Below are positions 7,263 to 13,560 of a stretch of DNA of 15,409 nt, in pieces. The position numbers and the translations under genes are program-made. Where the stretch lies: the NCBI GenBank assembly GCA_964526225.1, contig CAZGLL010000033.1, forward strand, positions 1 through 15,409, given 5' to 3'. Numbering within the stretch: the first letter of the stretch is position 1; the number at the start of each line of letters is the position of its first letter. The stretch is from DRYM01 sp964526225 (GTDB taxonomy: Archaea > Thermoproteota > Thermoprotei_A > EX4484-217-1). Under the pieces are notes generated by a model. The model saw only the letters and a program-made list of their open reading frames with translations, was not told where the DNA came from and did not search any database.

Positions 7263-7325
7263 TATTTTCTCCTCCCAAAAATACTTAGGATTAATCTGCG
7301 ATTTAAATTAGTAGGAGAATAAAGT
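7263..7325. promoter_or_regulatory. Compact divergent promoter region
   Basis: Only 63 bp separate the two divergent starts, each preceded by its own Shine-Dalgarno (minus strand GGGAGGAG, 7276-7269; plus strand AGGAG, 7313-7317). An AT-rich GATTTAAATT (7300-7309) is placed to serve the leftward gene, and AAATACTTA (7277-7285) could serve the rightward one. The two promoters must overlap, so the genes are probably co-regulated or mutually exclusive. Confidence 0.45.
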
Positions 7326-7511
7326 ATGAACTACCATTACTTAGATGCAACAATAACCGCAATTCTCCTCATAGTATCTATGGTAACGGGAGGTTTAAGT
7401 GTACTAGTTAAAGGTAAGCTTAAAAAGTACATTCTAATATTACATGTTTTAATCTCCATTGCGGCATATGTTGCTTTCATGATAACGTACTTAAGAGCGC
7501 CAACACTTTAG
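7326..7511 (+). CDS. Small two-helix membrane protein
   Basis: 61 residues with two predicted transmembrane helices (about 8-28, ITAILLIVSMVTGGLSVLV; and about 35-56, YILILHVLISIAAYVAFMIT), joined by the basic loop KGKLKK. The positive-inside rule would place that loop in the cytoplasm and both ends outside. The LHVLIS histidine in helix 2 and the TGGL in helix 1 recall small cytochrome b-like or DUF420-like membrane pieces, but a haem role is only a guess. AGGAG 8 nt before ATG 7326 supports translation. It is divergently paired with the membrane-anchored flavoprotein, which might suggest a joint membrane redox function. Confidence 0.65.
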   Translation: MNYHYLDATITAILLIVSMVTGGLSVLVKGKLKKYILILHVLISIAAYVAFMITYLRAPTL

Positions 7512-7544
7512 CTTATAAAAAGAAAACAGGTTTTATTGTTTTTA
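7512..7544. terminator. Convergent T-rich terminator region
   Basis: Between the convergent stop codons, TTTTATTGTTTTT (7531-7543) would end transcription of the rightward gene, while the minus strand GTTTTCTTTTTATA (7527-7514) would end that of the ABC operon. Archaeal RNA polymerase commonly terminates in such T tracts without a hairpin, and none is evident here. Confidence 0.55.
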
Positions 7545-8342
7545 CTACCTAGTCTCTCTAAATGCCCAAGGCACAAATATTCTCTCTAAAACATGAATCG
7601 TAGCGAAAAGCGCTAAACCTATTACTGAAAGCATAAGTATTGCTGCAAAAGCTATGTCGGTATCTAGTTGTGGAGTTGCAGCCAATATTACGTAGCCTAA
7701 ACCTTCACTTGAAGCTACGAATTCCCCTATAACTGCGCCAACTATTGAAAGAGTTACTGCGCTCTTTAATCCGCTAAAGAAGAAGGGCATCGCATATGGT
7801 AGCCTTATTTTTAGGAATATTTGCGTTTTCTTAGCGTTAAGCAACCTAGCAATATTTATTAGTTCTGGTGGAGCTGTTAGAAAGCCTGTAGTTAAATTTA
7901 CAACTATTACGAAGAATGAAACAAGAAATGCTATCACAATTTTCGATTCCAAACCTAGACCAAACCACATAACTATTACTGGCGCTATTGCAACTTTAGG
8001 TACTGTTTGAAACACCAACAATATAGGGTATATGGTGTTTTGAAGCATTCTCGAATAAGCTATAGCAATACTTATCGGTATTGCAAGTAACACTGCAACA
8101 AAGAATCCCAGTAATGATTCATAGAATGTAACGTATGCGTGATAAAGTAGAAGAGACCAGAATTCTACTAATCTTGCAACAATAGCTGAAGGAGAAGGTA
8201 GAAGCCATACTGGGATTTCGAAAATTCTACATATTGTTTCCCAAACACCGACGAGAAGAGCTAATGTCACCGTTGGCATAAAATATCCCGAAATTATCGC
8301 CTTAATTCTTTCCTCACGAGTTATCTCTCTAGTTCGACTCAT
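7545..8342 (-). CDS. ABC importer permease, SsuC/TauC type
   Basis: 265 residues with about six transmembrane helices in the BPD_transp_1 (MetI-like) fold. LPSPSAIVARLVEF near residue 48 is typical of the nitrate/sulfonate/taurine permease group. The ATPase-coupling loop (EAA motif) is around residues 165-182 (LLNAKKTQIFLKIRLPYAMP), and the segment GAVIGEFVASSEGLGYVIL after it is highly characteristic. It forms the membrane pore for the substrate delivered by the binding protein encoded two genes upstream. It is translated 12 bp after the ATPase gene with GGTGAA as ribosome-binding site. It is the last gene of the operon, ending in a T-rich stretch. Confidence 0.9.
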   Translation of the reverse strand: MSRTREITREERIKAIISGYFMPTVTLALLVGVWETICRIFEIPVWLLPSPSAIVARLVEFWSLLLYHAYVTFYESLLGFFVAVLLAIPISIAIAYSRMLQNTIYPILLVFQTVPKVAIAPVIVMWFGLGLESKIVIAFLVSFFVIVVNLTTGFLTAPPELINIARLLNAKKTQIFLKIRLPYAMPFFFSGLKSAVTLSIVGAVIGEFVASSEGLGYVILAATPQLDTDIAFAAILMLSVIGLALFATIHVLERIFVPWAFRETR

Positions 8343-8354
8343 AATTTTTCACCG

Positions 8355-9125
8355 TTAAACCTTATAGCTTAAGCCTAAATGGTCTCTAATTGATTTAACA
8401 TATCTTAGAAACTCCTCGGAAGTCTTCATATCCAAAGTTCTAGGTCTTGGAAGATCAATGTGTTCTTCATGAATTACCTTGCCTGGTCTCGCTTTAAACA
8501 CTATTACTCTATCAGCTAGAAACACTGCTTCAGGAATATCATGTGTTACGAAAAGCACCGTTTTCTTCTCGGTCATCCAAAGCTTCTGCAACACTAAATT
8601 AAGCTCCTCCCTAGTTAAAGCATCAAGTGCACCGAAGGGTTCATCGAGAAGCAATATTTCCGGATTATGTATTAAAGCTCTAATTAGCGATACTCTTTGT
8701 TGCATACCACCACTAAGTTCCCATGGGTACTTGTTTTCAAATCCTTTTAACCCTACAATTTCGAATAGCTCAATAGCTCTCCTCTCATACTCTTTAAGGT
8801 TTCCTCCCAAGATCTCAGCAGGTAAAAGGACATTCTTTAATGCTGTTCTCCAAGGTAAAAGGTTCGGATTTTGAAAAGCCATACCTATTCCTCGCTGAGG
8901 TCCCTTAACAAGTCTTCCATGAATGTATATTTCGCCTTTAGTTGGAAGTATTAGGCCTGAAATAGCTCTTAAAATAGTGCTTTTACCGCAACCTGAAGGC
9001 CCAACTATACTAACGAATTCTCTTTCTTTAACAGTAAATGAAACATCCTTAACAGCTAGAACTTTAGATTTCTTACCATAGTACTCTATTGTTACATTAT
9101 TAACAACTATTACGTCTTTAACCAT
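8355..9125 (-). CDS. ABC importer ATPase, SsuB/TauB type
   Basis: 256 residues with every ABC ATPase motif: Walker A GPSGCGKST (42-50), Q-loop Q85 in AFQNPNLLPW, signature LSGGMQQR (137-144), Walker B ILLLDEPFGALD (157-168) and switch His H195 in FVTHD. The LLPWRTALKNVLLP and RPGKVIHEEH segments are typical of the nitrate/sulfonate/taurine subfamily. It powers uptake by hydrolysing ATP on the cytoplasmic face of the permease. It is the middle gene of the operon. The gap to the binding-protein gene (about 95 bp) is AT-rich with a T-rich minus-strand stretch, so it may hold an additional promoter or a partial terminator that sets stoichiometry. GGGGT at 9141-9137 is a weak ribosome-binding site. 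Confidence 0.92.
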   Translation of the reverse strand: MVKDVIVVNNVTIEYYGKKSKVLAVKDVSFTVKEREFVSIVGPSGCGKSTILRAISGLILPTKGEIYIHGRLVKGPQRGIGMAFQNPNLLPWRTALKNVLLPAEILGGNLKEYERRAIELFEIVGLKGFENKYPWELSGGMQQRVSLIRALIHNPEILLLDEPFGALDALTREELNLVLQKLWMTEKKTVLFVTHDIPEAVFLADRVIVFKARPGKVIHEEHIDLPRPRTLDMKTSEEFLRYVKSIRDHLGLSYKV

Positions 9126-9220
9126 TTTAAATTGTGACCCCGACTTTCTTTAGGTTAAAGGTTAGAGAAGGTAAAAAATTATTTAACTTTAAGGAACCAT
9201 GTTGTTTTCTACTCACTTAA

Positions 9221-10321
9221 CTATTCCTCCCTGGATATTGCCGTAATTGCCAATATGTTATCGGCTTTTAAGGGCTCTACGTATTCCAGAGTTATTTTTC
9301 CAGGTAAGAACTCATCGGTGTATATTTCGTCAGATGAAACCTTCCTAGGTAAATTAAATACCTCCGTTATTGCATCTATTGTTGCTTGAACTCTTTCGGG
9401 GTCGAAATATCCTATTCCGTGCTCTTCCGCTTCAGGCACTAAAACCAGTTTCTTTAAAATATCTATTTCCGCTCTAGCAACATCCCTATCTAATGTTGGA
9501 AATCTTTTAAGTAAAATGTCAACTGCTTCATCCGGATGCTCAAATGTGTACAAGAAACCTTTAATTACAGCCCTTACAAAGCCCTTTACAACTTCTGGAT
9601 GTTCCTTAATGAAGTCCTCTCTAAAAACAATGCCGTTACTGTAAATGTTAACTCCATAATCAGCCCATAGAATCATTACCGCGCCGCCTTTGCTAGCTGC
9701 CGCTTTATCTACAACTGGCTTCTGCATAGCGAACTCCGTTATAGCATCAACTTCTTCATTAACAAGCAATTGAACTTTAACTTCTGGTTTAACGAATTTC
9801 CACTCAATAGTGTTAGGATCTATCCCGGCTACTTTAGCAAAGTACGGGAATAAAACATAGTTTATATCTCCAGGGCCAGCTGCCGAAAGAGTTTTACCTT
9901 CAAGATCTTTAGGCTCATCAATACCTGATTTCTTCAGTGCAAACACAGCAAAAGGCGCTCTAGCATAAATCATAGCAACCATTTTAGCATTAAATTTCGG
10001 ATCCTTAGCTTTAGCTATTATGAGGGTTGAAATATCCCCAAACCCTACGTCGACAACTCCTGTCGCTACTTTCTGAATAGTATCTGCTGAACCATAGCCC
10101 CTAACAATCTCTACACTTAACCCCTCTTCCTCAAAGAATCCTTTTTCTAAAGCAACAAAGTACGGTGCATGTCTACCGTAAATCGCCCAGTCAAGACTGA
10201 AGAGTAAGTGCATTTTCTTTTTAGACGCTTGCCCTGGCCATAGAACTGGCGCTGCTACAACGCCAACACCCAACCCTACGATAAAGGCTATTATTACAGC
10301 TATAATTACCTTCGAACTCAT
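9221..10321 (-). CDS. ABC importer substrate-binding protein, NMT1/SsuA-like
   Basis: 366 residues: an N-terminal membrane anchor or signal helix (about 4-26, IIAVIIAFIVGLGVGVVAAP) with no lipobox Cys, then a type II periplasmic-binding fold. The sequence HAPYFVALEKGFFEEEGL (51-68) and the later AGPGDINYVLFP, NEEVDAI and HPEVVKGFVRA elements match the NMT1/THI5-like family. That family includes binding proteins for sulfonates, taurine, nitrate/bicarbonate and hydroxymethylpyrimidine; nothing visible here picks one substrate. The protein should sit outside the membrane, tethered by its anchor, and pass ligand to the permease. GGGATGGG (10335-10328) lies 6 nt before ATG 10321, and the promoter carries an inverted repeat around its TATA box. 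Being first and separated by about 95 bp from the ATPase, it is likely made in excess. Confidence 0.88.
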   Translation of the reverse strand: MSSKVIIAVIIAFIVGLGVGVVAAPVLWPGQASKKKMHLLFSLDWAIYGRHAPYFVALEKGFFEEEGLSVEIVRGYGSADTIQKVATGVVDVGFGDISTLIIAKAKDPKFNAKMVAMIYARAPFAVFALKKSGIDEPKDLEGKTLSAAGPGDINYVLFPYFAKVAGIDPNTIEWKFVKPEVKVQLLVNEEVDAITEFAMQKPVVDKAAASKGGAVMILWADYGVNIYSNGIVFREDFIKEHPEVVKGFVRAVIKGFLYTFEHPDEAVDILLKRFPTLDRDVARAEIDILKKLVLVPEAEEHGIGYFDPERVQATIDAITEVFNLPRKVSSDEIYTDEFLPGKITLEYVEPLKADNILAITAISREE

Positions 10322-10336
10322 ATTATTCCCATCCCT

Positions 10337-10382
10337 GCATTCATTTAGGAATTTTAAATATATAAATTAATTTTATGAATGC
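10337..10382 (-). promoter_or_regulatory. ABC operon promoter: TATA element flanked by an 8-bp inverted repeat
   Basis: GCATTCAT (10337-10344) and its exact complement ATGAATGC (10375-10382) flank a very AT-rich core in which the minus strand carries a TATA box (TTTATATA near 10366-10358). With a start of transcription near 10335, one half-site lies just before the transcript start and the other just upstream of the TATA/BRE. That is a plausible repressor-operator arrangement, possibly looped or bound by a dimer of dimers. Confidence 0.5.
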
Positions 10383-10423
10383 CCTCAGAGATAAAATTTA
10401 AATATTTAAATAAATATAACGTT

Positions 10424-10450
10424 GGTGCTGAAATGTTTTTATTGAGCACC
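10424..10450. repeat. Stem-loop between the DUF2095-like gene and the ABC operon
   Basis: GGTGCT (10424-10429) and AGCACC (10445-10450) form a perfect 6-bp stem with a 15-nt loop; a flanking T-A pair and a T-G wobble could lengthen it. It lies downstream of the leftward DUF2095-like gene, so it may mark the 3' end of that transcript. AT-rich DNA (10391-10419) follows on the ABC-operon side. Confidence 0.4.
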
Positions 10451-10521
10451 GATAGAGTGTAGGGAAAAGATAGCTAATATACTGCTTTTAAGTCTAAAAT
10501 CCGGGTTTCTAAGTTATAATT

Positions 10522-10845
10522 TCAACTGTATCCTGCTGTTTTAAGATACCATCCGAAATCCTTCTTAGGCCCGAAAGCATGTAAGCCTTTTTCCATAAGC
10601 TTCTTTACTATTTTCTCAGCTTCTTCCTTAGATAGTTCACCTCTTCTCATTAGAAAATCTATAACCTCTAATGCTTGCTCTACCGAATTGGCTCTTCTAA
10701 TGAAGTCATAAACGTTAGGTTCGTATCCTCTCCACGGATCATTGCTTCTTAAACTAATTTTTACATGAACAGAACCTTTATTCTCAAGAATTTCCCTAGC
10801 TAAGTTAGGAAATTTCTTCTTAAATTCTTCAATATCCCACTCCAA
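10522..10845 (-). CDS. DUF2095-like conserved archaeal protein
   Basis: 107 residues, charged and soluble. The N-terminal helix WDIEEFKKKFPNLAREIL, the central YDFIRRANSVEQALEVIDFL and the C-terminal AFGPKKDFGWY are features I associate with the archaeal DUF2095 family, which has no established function. Two helical hairpins are likely: residues about 58-80 with the short acidic-basic repeat RRGELSKEEAEKI, and 83-90. TTG 10845 is chosen because AGGTG (10856-10852) sits exactly 6 nt upstream, the same arrangement seen for the UPF0282 gene. A 39-codon frame upstream overlaps its start by 17 nt. It is separate from the ABC operon, which begins about 200 bp downstream with its own promoter. Confidence 0.65.
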   Translation of the reverse strand: MEWDIEEFKKKFPNLAREILENKGSVHVKISLRSNDPWRGYEPNVYDFIRRANSVEQALEVIDFLMRRGELSKEEAEKIVKKLMEKGLHAFGPKKDFGWYLKTAGYS

Positions 10846-10948
10846 AAGCTACACCTAACTGGTTACTACTATGTTCCGTTATCTCAGACATTCTAATTAA
10901 ATAGTTTCCTCTTACATTAACGCTCTTTTCAACAATTACTTTAAACAC
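10829..10948 (-). CDS. Candidate 39-residue small protein overlapping the DUF2095-like start
   Basis: A GTG-initiated frame encoding VFKVIVEKSVNVRGNY and further to GVAFGVGY, with balanced charges and alternating hydrophobic residues that look protein-like. GGGGAG lies 3 nt before the GTG, and the stop codon overlaps the first codons of the DUF2095-like gene by 17 nt, as in a translationally coupled pair. Against it, a TTTAAAAT element (10968-10961) could place the transcript start inside this frame, and the start-codon spacing is poor. I do not recognise the sequence; treat it as possible only. Confidence 0.3.
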   Translation of the reverse strand: MFKVIVEKSVNVRGNYLIRMSEITEHSSNQLGVAFGVGY

Positions 10949-11148
10949 TATCTCCCCATTATTTTAAAGCATAAACAAATTAGGTTTCAACTAACACGCT
11001 AATGACGCTCTTAAGTGGTTAGTAAAATAAAAATTCTCTCAAATGTACAAACTCTTTTAAAGTAATTTCTCAGTTATATTAAGGTACTATGAAAGTAAGA
11101 GCGCGGAGGTGTTAGTTAGAAAGTAGGGCTACACATAATTGTTTAGCG
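10949..11148. other. Intergenic region with promoters and an orphan ribosome-binding site
   Basis: An AT-rich spacer. ACTAAC (10990-10995) and GTTAGT (11018-11023) form an imperfect hairpin. CTTTTAAAGT (11054-11063) and TTATATTAAG (11074-11083) are TATA-like on the plus strand. A near-perfect Shine-Dalgarno GGAGGTG (11105-11111) has no normal start codon at the usual distance; it sits inside an 8-codon frame beginning ATG 11090. No tRNA or other RNA gene is recognised. Confidence 0.35.
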
Positions 11149-11256
11149 GTGTCTCCTATGGACTATGCTACATTATTTCTTCTTTCCATTTCATTCATAG
11201 GTGGCATACTAATAACACTAGCTTATGGAAAGCTTAAGTCAAGAAGAACTAGTTAA
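11149..11256 (+). CDS. Candidate 35-residue single-pass membrane protein
   Basis: From GTG 11149 (or ATG 11158, 32 residues) the frame encodes one hydrophobic helix, LFLLSISFIGGILITLAYG, followed by a basic tail KLKSRRTS. This is the classic topology of a small inner-membrane protein with its tail in the cytoplasm. There is no ribosome-binding site at the normal distance; the nearest strong one, GGAGGTG at 11105, is about 37 nt upstream. The T-rich TATTTTCTTTT at 11281-11291 could terminate its transcript. No family is recognised. It is supported by composition rather than by expression signals. Confidence 0.4.
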   Translation: MSPMDYATLFLLSISFIGGILITLAYGKLKSRRTS

Positions 11257-11452
11257 AACAGTTTAAGTGTAAAACAAAGCTATTTTCTTTTAACTCCATA
11301 GTATTTCTACCTAATCCCATAATAGGCTTCATTAAGCCCATTTTTCTCTAAATTTCTTAGGCCTCCTGTAAAAGCGATGTTTTTGGTTTATCTGTTTTCT
11401 CCATATTTTCTGAACAGGTAGAAACCTTTAGACCATTACTTAAGATCGTTGC
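11257..11452. other. Spacer upstream of the PEPCK promoter, with one long imperfect hairpin
   Basis: No gene is seen. GGTTT-AT-CTGTT (11385-11396) can pair with AACAG-GTAG-AAACC (11413-11426), about 10-12 bp with a small internal bulge and a 16-nt loop. The T-rich run near 11281 may end the upstream small transcript. The hairpin lies upstream of the PEPCK TATA box and so is not in the PEPCK leader. Confidence 0.35.
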
Positions 11453-11481
11453 TTCCTATATTCTAGGAAACTTTTATTTTA
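11453..11481 (+). promoter_or_regulatory. PEPCK promoter with an inverted repeat abutting the BRE/TATA
   Basis: TTCCTA (11453-11458), a 5-nt spacer and TAGGAA (11464-11469) form a perfect 6-bp inverted repeat. It is followed directly by the TATA-like CTTTTATTTT (11471-11480), with GGAAA at the BRE position. A factor bound here would overlap TFB binding and so repress or gate the gluconeogenic gene. Transcription should start near 11502, giving a leader of about 25 nt to ATG 11527. Confidence 0.5.
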
Positions 11482-11526
11482 CTTAGCTAACTACAGTACA
11501 TTTTAGGATTGAGAACTGGTGGAGAA

Positions 11527-13323
11527 ATGGTTAGAAAGATTATTCCTGACGTTAATGAGCTAACTCCGAAAGCGTTTCTTCAAACATTTGAGAAAATAAC
11601 TAAGCTTAAAGAATCTATAGGCATAAAGGCTATACTCGATAATCCCCCCGATCTTTTCGAAAGAGCAAAACTTTACGGTATAAAGTATAGGAATAATTCA
11701 TGGGGTTGGGCTTCAAATATTTGGAGCCGTTCAGCAAAAAACACTGTAGTTATAGAGAGAGATGAAGATTTAAAATATGAGCATAAACTCTTAATGCTTA
11801 GAGTTTTAGAGCACATTCTAGCCCAAGGACCTCTAATAAAAGTTGACGGATATGTTGGGAAACCTGGCACTAAAGTTCAAATGCATGCAACAGTCTATGT
11901 TGATCCGCAATTTCCAGATTTAGCTTACAGATGGAAGCAGCTTGTTTTCCCAGCACCGCCAGATGAAGAACCCGATGTTAGAGTGTTTGTTATCCCACAT
12001 TACTTAGGTAACCCGAATATTCCGGGAACAAACCGTATGCTCATGGTTATGAGGTTTCCCCATTACGGATTCACAATAATAACTACGTCGTCCTATCAAG
12101 GTGAAATTAAAAAAGCCGTATTAACCCATTGGATATTTCACGTTTACAAGAGGGGATGTACGGGGGAGCATGCTTCTTTAAGAGAATTCACCGTTAAAAC
12201 TGTTGATAATAAATGGAAAAGAATAGTGCTTGCAATATGGGGTCTTACAGGCACGGGTAAATCAACTCATGGACTTTACGTTTGGACACCTAAAAACTCT
12301 AAAAAGTACATTGAAAAATTCGGAATTAACCCTCTAGAATACGTTAAAGACCAAGTAATAAGAAACGACGACATAGTAGCTATATGTGAAGATAGAGTTT
12401 ATGGTTCAGAGAGAGGATGCTGGACAAAAACGGAGGATTTAACGCCGGATCAGGAAGCTATGTGGAGAGCAGCTATGAGCCCCCATGCTTTCCATGAAAA
12501 CACTGAGTTCGATGAAAACGGAAACCCATGTTTTGAAGGGAAACTTTTCCAATACTTCGGCATGCCAAATAGGAACTCTAGAAGTGTAATTAGACTTGAA
12601 GATACAGGGTATTTTGATGGGGAAGTAGTTTCCTCAGGCCCATTAACTACAGCTGTTTTTCTAACACCAGGTTACTTTACAGATTATGCTTGGATAAAAA
12701 TAGTTGACCCAGCAATTGCAGCTAAAGCCTTAGCTGACGGTAGAACAATAGGTCATCCAGCACAGTCTAAAGAGGTCATAGGTAAGGTAAGGTATGTTGC
12801 TAGATATGCTCAACCATTCACGATGGGCGTTACTAACACAGCACATGTCGTAAGATTCTATGGAATGCTTGTGAAGAGAATTGAGAAAGGAAATCCAGTA
12901 GAGGTCTACATGTTCAATACGACTGGAAGAATAGTTGCTAAGTATAGGTGGGTTGAAAAGAAACTTGGAAATAAAACAATCATGGCTCCAGAACCAATAC
13001 TTGTAAAAGACGAAAAAGGAATACCGAGACCCGTTGGAGGAACAAACCCGACAATCGAGGAAACAGAGCTCTTCCTACTACAAGCAGTTCGCGGAGCAGT
13101 AGAATATGAACCTCACCCAGTATGGGGAGAGAAAGTTCTCATACCAAAACATGTCCCCGGAATACCGGATGAAAGATTAAAGCAGCTTAAACCAACAACA
13201 TACTTAAGCATGGAGGAATTTAGAGCCCTACTTAAAGCACAAATCGAAGAAAGCAAATACTGGCTCGACATAAACTGCCCCAAACTACCTGAGAAAATAA
13301 GGAACTCCATGGATTTTGAATAA
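11527..13323 (+). CDS. pckA: Phosphoenolpyruvate carboxykinase, ATP-type family
   Basis: Catalyses oxaloacetate + nucleotide triphosphate to PEP + CO2, the entry step of gluconeogenesis, in the cytoplasm. Positions are for the 598-residue protein from ATG 11527. YQGEIKKA (190-197) matches the metal/oxaloacetate site YxGEMKKG, GEHASLREF (213-221) supplies the His ligand region, GLTGTGKSTHG (239-249) is the P-loop, and the NDD pair (280-282) followed by ERGCWTK (295-301) matches the kinase-2 region ending GGCYAK. These favour the ATP-type over the GTP-type family, but it is about 60 residues longer than bacterial PckA and diverged elsewhere, so nucleotide preference should not be assumed. The ATG is preferred to TTG 11509 because GGTGGAG (11518-11524) lies directly before it. 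The gene is single with its own promoter; an IS607 element lies just beyond its stop. Confidence 0.88.
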   Translation: MVRKIIPDVNELTPKAFLQTFEKITKLKESIGIKAILDNPPDLFERAKLYGIKYRNNSWGWASNIWSRSAKNTVVIERDEDLKYEHKLLMLRVLEHILAQGPLIKVDGYVGKPGTKVQMHATVYVDPQFPDLAYRWKQLVFPAPPDEEPDVRVFVIPHYLGNPNIPGTNRMLMVMRFPHYGFTIITTSSYQGEIKKAVLTHWIFHVYKRGCTGEHASLREFTVKTVDNKWKRIVLAIWGLTGTGKSTHGLYVWTPKNSKKYIEKFGINPLEYVKDQVIRNDDIVAICEDRVYGSERGCWTKTEDLTPDQEAMWRAAMSPHAFHENTEFDENGNPCFEGKLFQYFGMPNRNSRSVIRLEDTGYFDGEVVSSGPLTTAVFLTPGYFTDYAWIKIVDPAIAAKALADGRTIGHPAQSKEVIGKVRYVARYAQPFTMGVTNTAHVVRFYGMLVKRIEKGNPVEVYMFNTTGRIVAKYRWVEKKLGNKTIMAPEPILVKDEKGIPRPVGGTNPTIEETELFLLQAVRGAVEYEPHPVWGEKVLIPKHVPGIPDERLKQLKPTTYLSMEEFRALLKAQIEESKYWLDINCPKLPEKIRNSMDFE

Positions 13324-13332
13324 TAAAGTAAA

Positions 13333-13344
13333 AACTATCTTGAA
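13333..13344 (+). repeat. Possible left terminal repeat of the IS607 element
   Basis: AACTATCTTGAA here reappears in inverted orientation at the other end as TTCAAGATAAGATAGTT, which is the same sequence with one extra AGATA unit. IS607 elements normally lack true terminal inverted repeats, so these may be subterminal TnpA-binding sites or coincidence. Confidence 0.35.
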
Positions 13345-13560
13345 TACACACTTCACTTAGGCATTCCGTTTGTCCCTACCGCTTCATTTTGTTTAAAACT
13401 GTAGCATACTGTATCGGCGGTAGGGACTTCCACCTCGCCCACAGGGATTTAGGTATCCTTATGGGTTCATTGGTGGCGGTCGAGCCCAACGGCACAGAGC
13501 TCCCATCTACGTTTAACCCTACGGAGCTTGGAGCAATGCTCCCATCACCCCGCAGGGCTT
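13340..13560 (-). ncRNA. Probable TnpB omega-RNA (reRNA) scaffold at the element's 3' end
   Basis: TnpB proteins use a guide RNA transcribed from the 3' end of their own gene, with the guide read from flanking DNA. On the minus strand this segment overlaps the last 60 or so codons of tnpB and carries stems in series: GGAGC/GCTCC (13542-13530), GGGTT with AACCC enclosing GAGC/GCTC, CCCA/TGGG enclosing GGAT/ATCC (about 13464-13437), and a perfect 11-bp stem GTCCCTACCGC/GCGGTAGGGAC (13427-13417 with 13382-13372). The structure-rich, GC-richer 3' end is what is expected for this RNA. Exact ends are not determined. Confidence 0.5.
13372..13427 (-). repeat. Perfect 11-bp stem-loop containing the tnpB stop codon
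   Basis: GTCCCTACCGC at 13372-13382 is exactly complementary to 13417-13427, with a 34-nt loop. In the minus-strand transcript the UAG stop codon of tnpB lies in the 3' arm. It is the strongest inverted repeat in the window and fits the terminal stem of an omega-RNA. Confidence 0.75.

Noticed and set aside
7090..7311. Plus-strand frame opposite the SagB-like gene, and similar frames opposite the ABC ATPase (8479-8874), PHP (2829-3149) and tnpB (13389-13649) genes
   Set aside because: All are antisense to strongly supported genes, show no protein-like composition or ribosome-binding site, and arise from the codon bias of the real gene.
10322..10521. A thiamine (TPP) riboswitch before the NMT1-like binding protein
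   Set aside because: The conserved CTGAGA / ACCTGA-type TPP elements are not found in the expected order; a CTGAGG alone is not enough, and the leader is probably only about 14 nt.
11509..11526. TTG 11509 as the PEPCK start
   Set aside because: GGTGGAG (11518-11524) sits inside the extra codons and serves ATG 11527; the transcript start inferred from the TATA box would leave TTG nearly leaderless.
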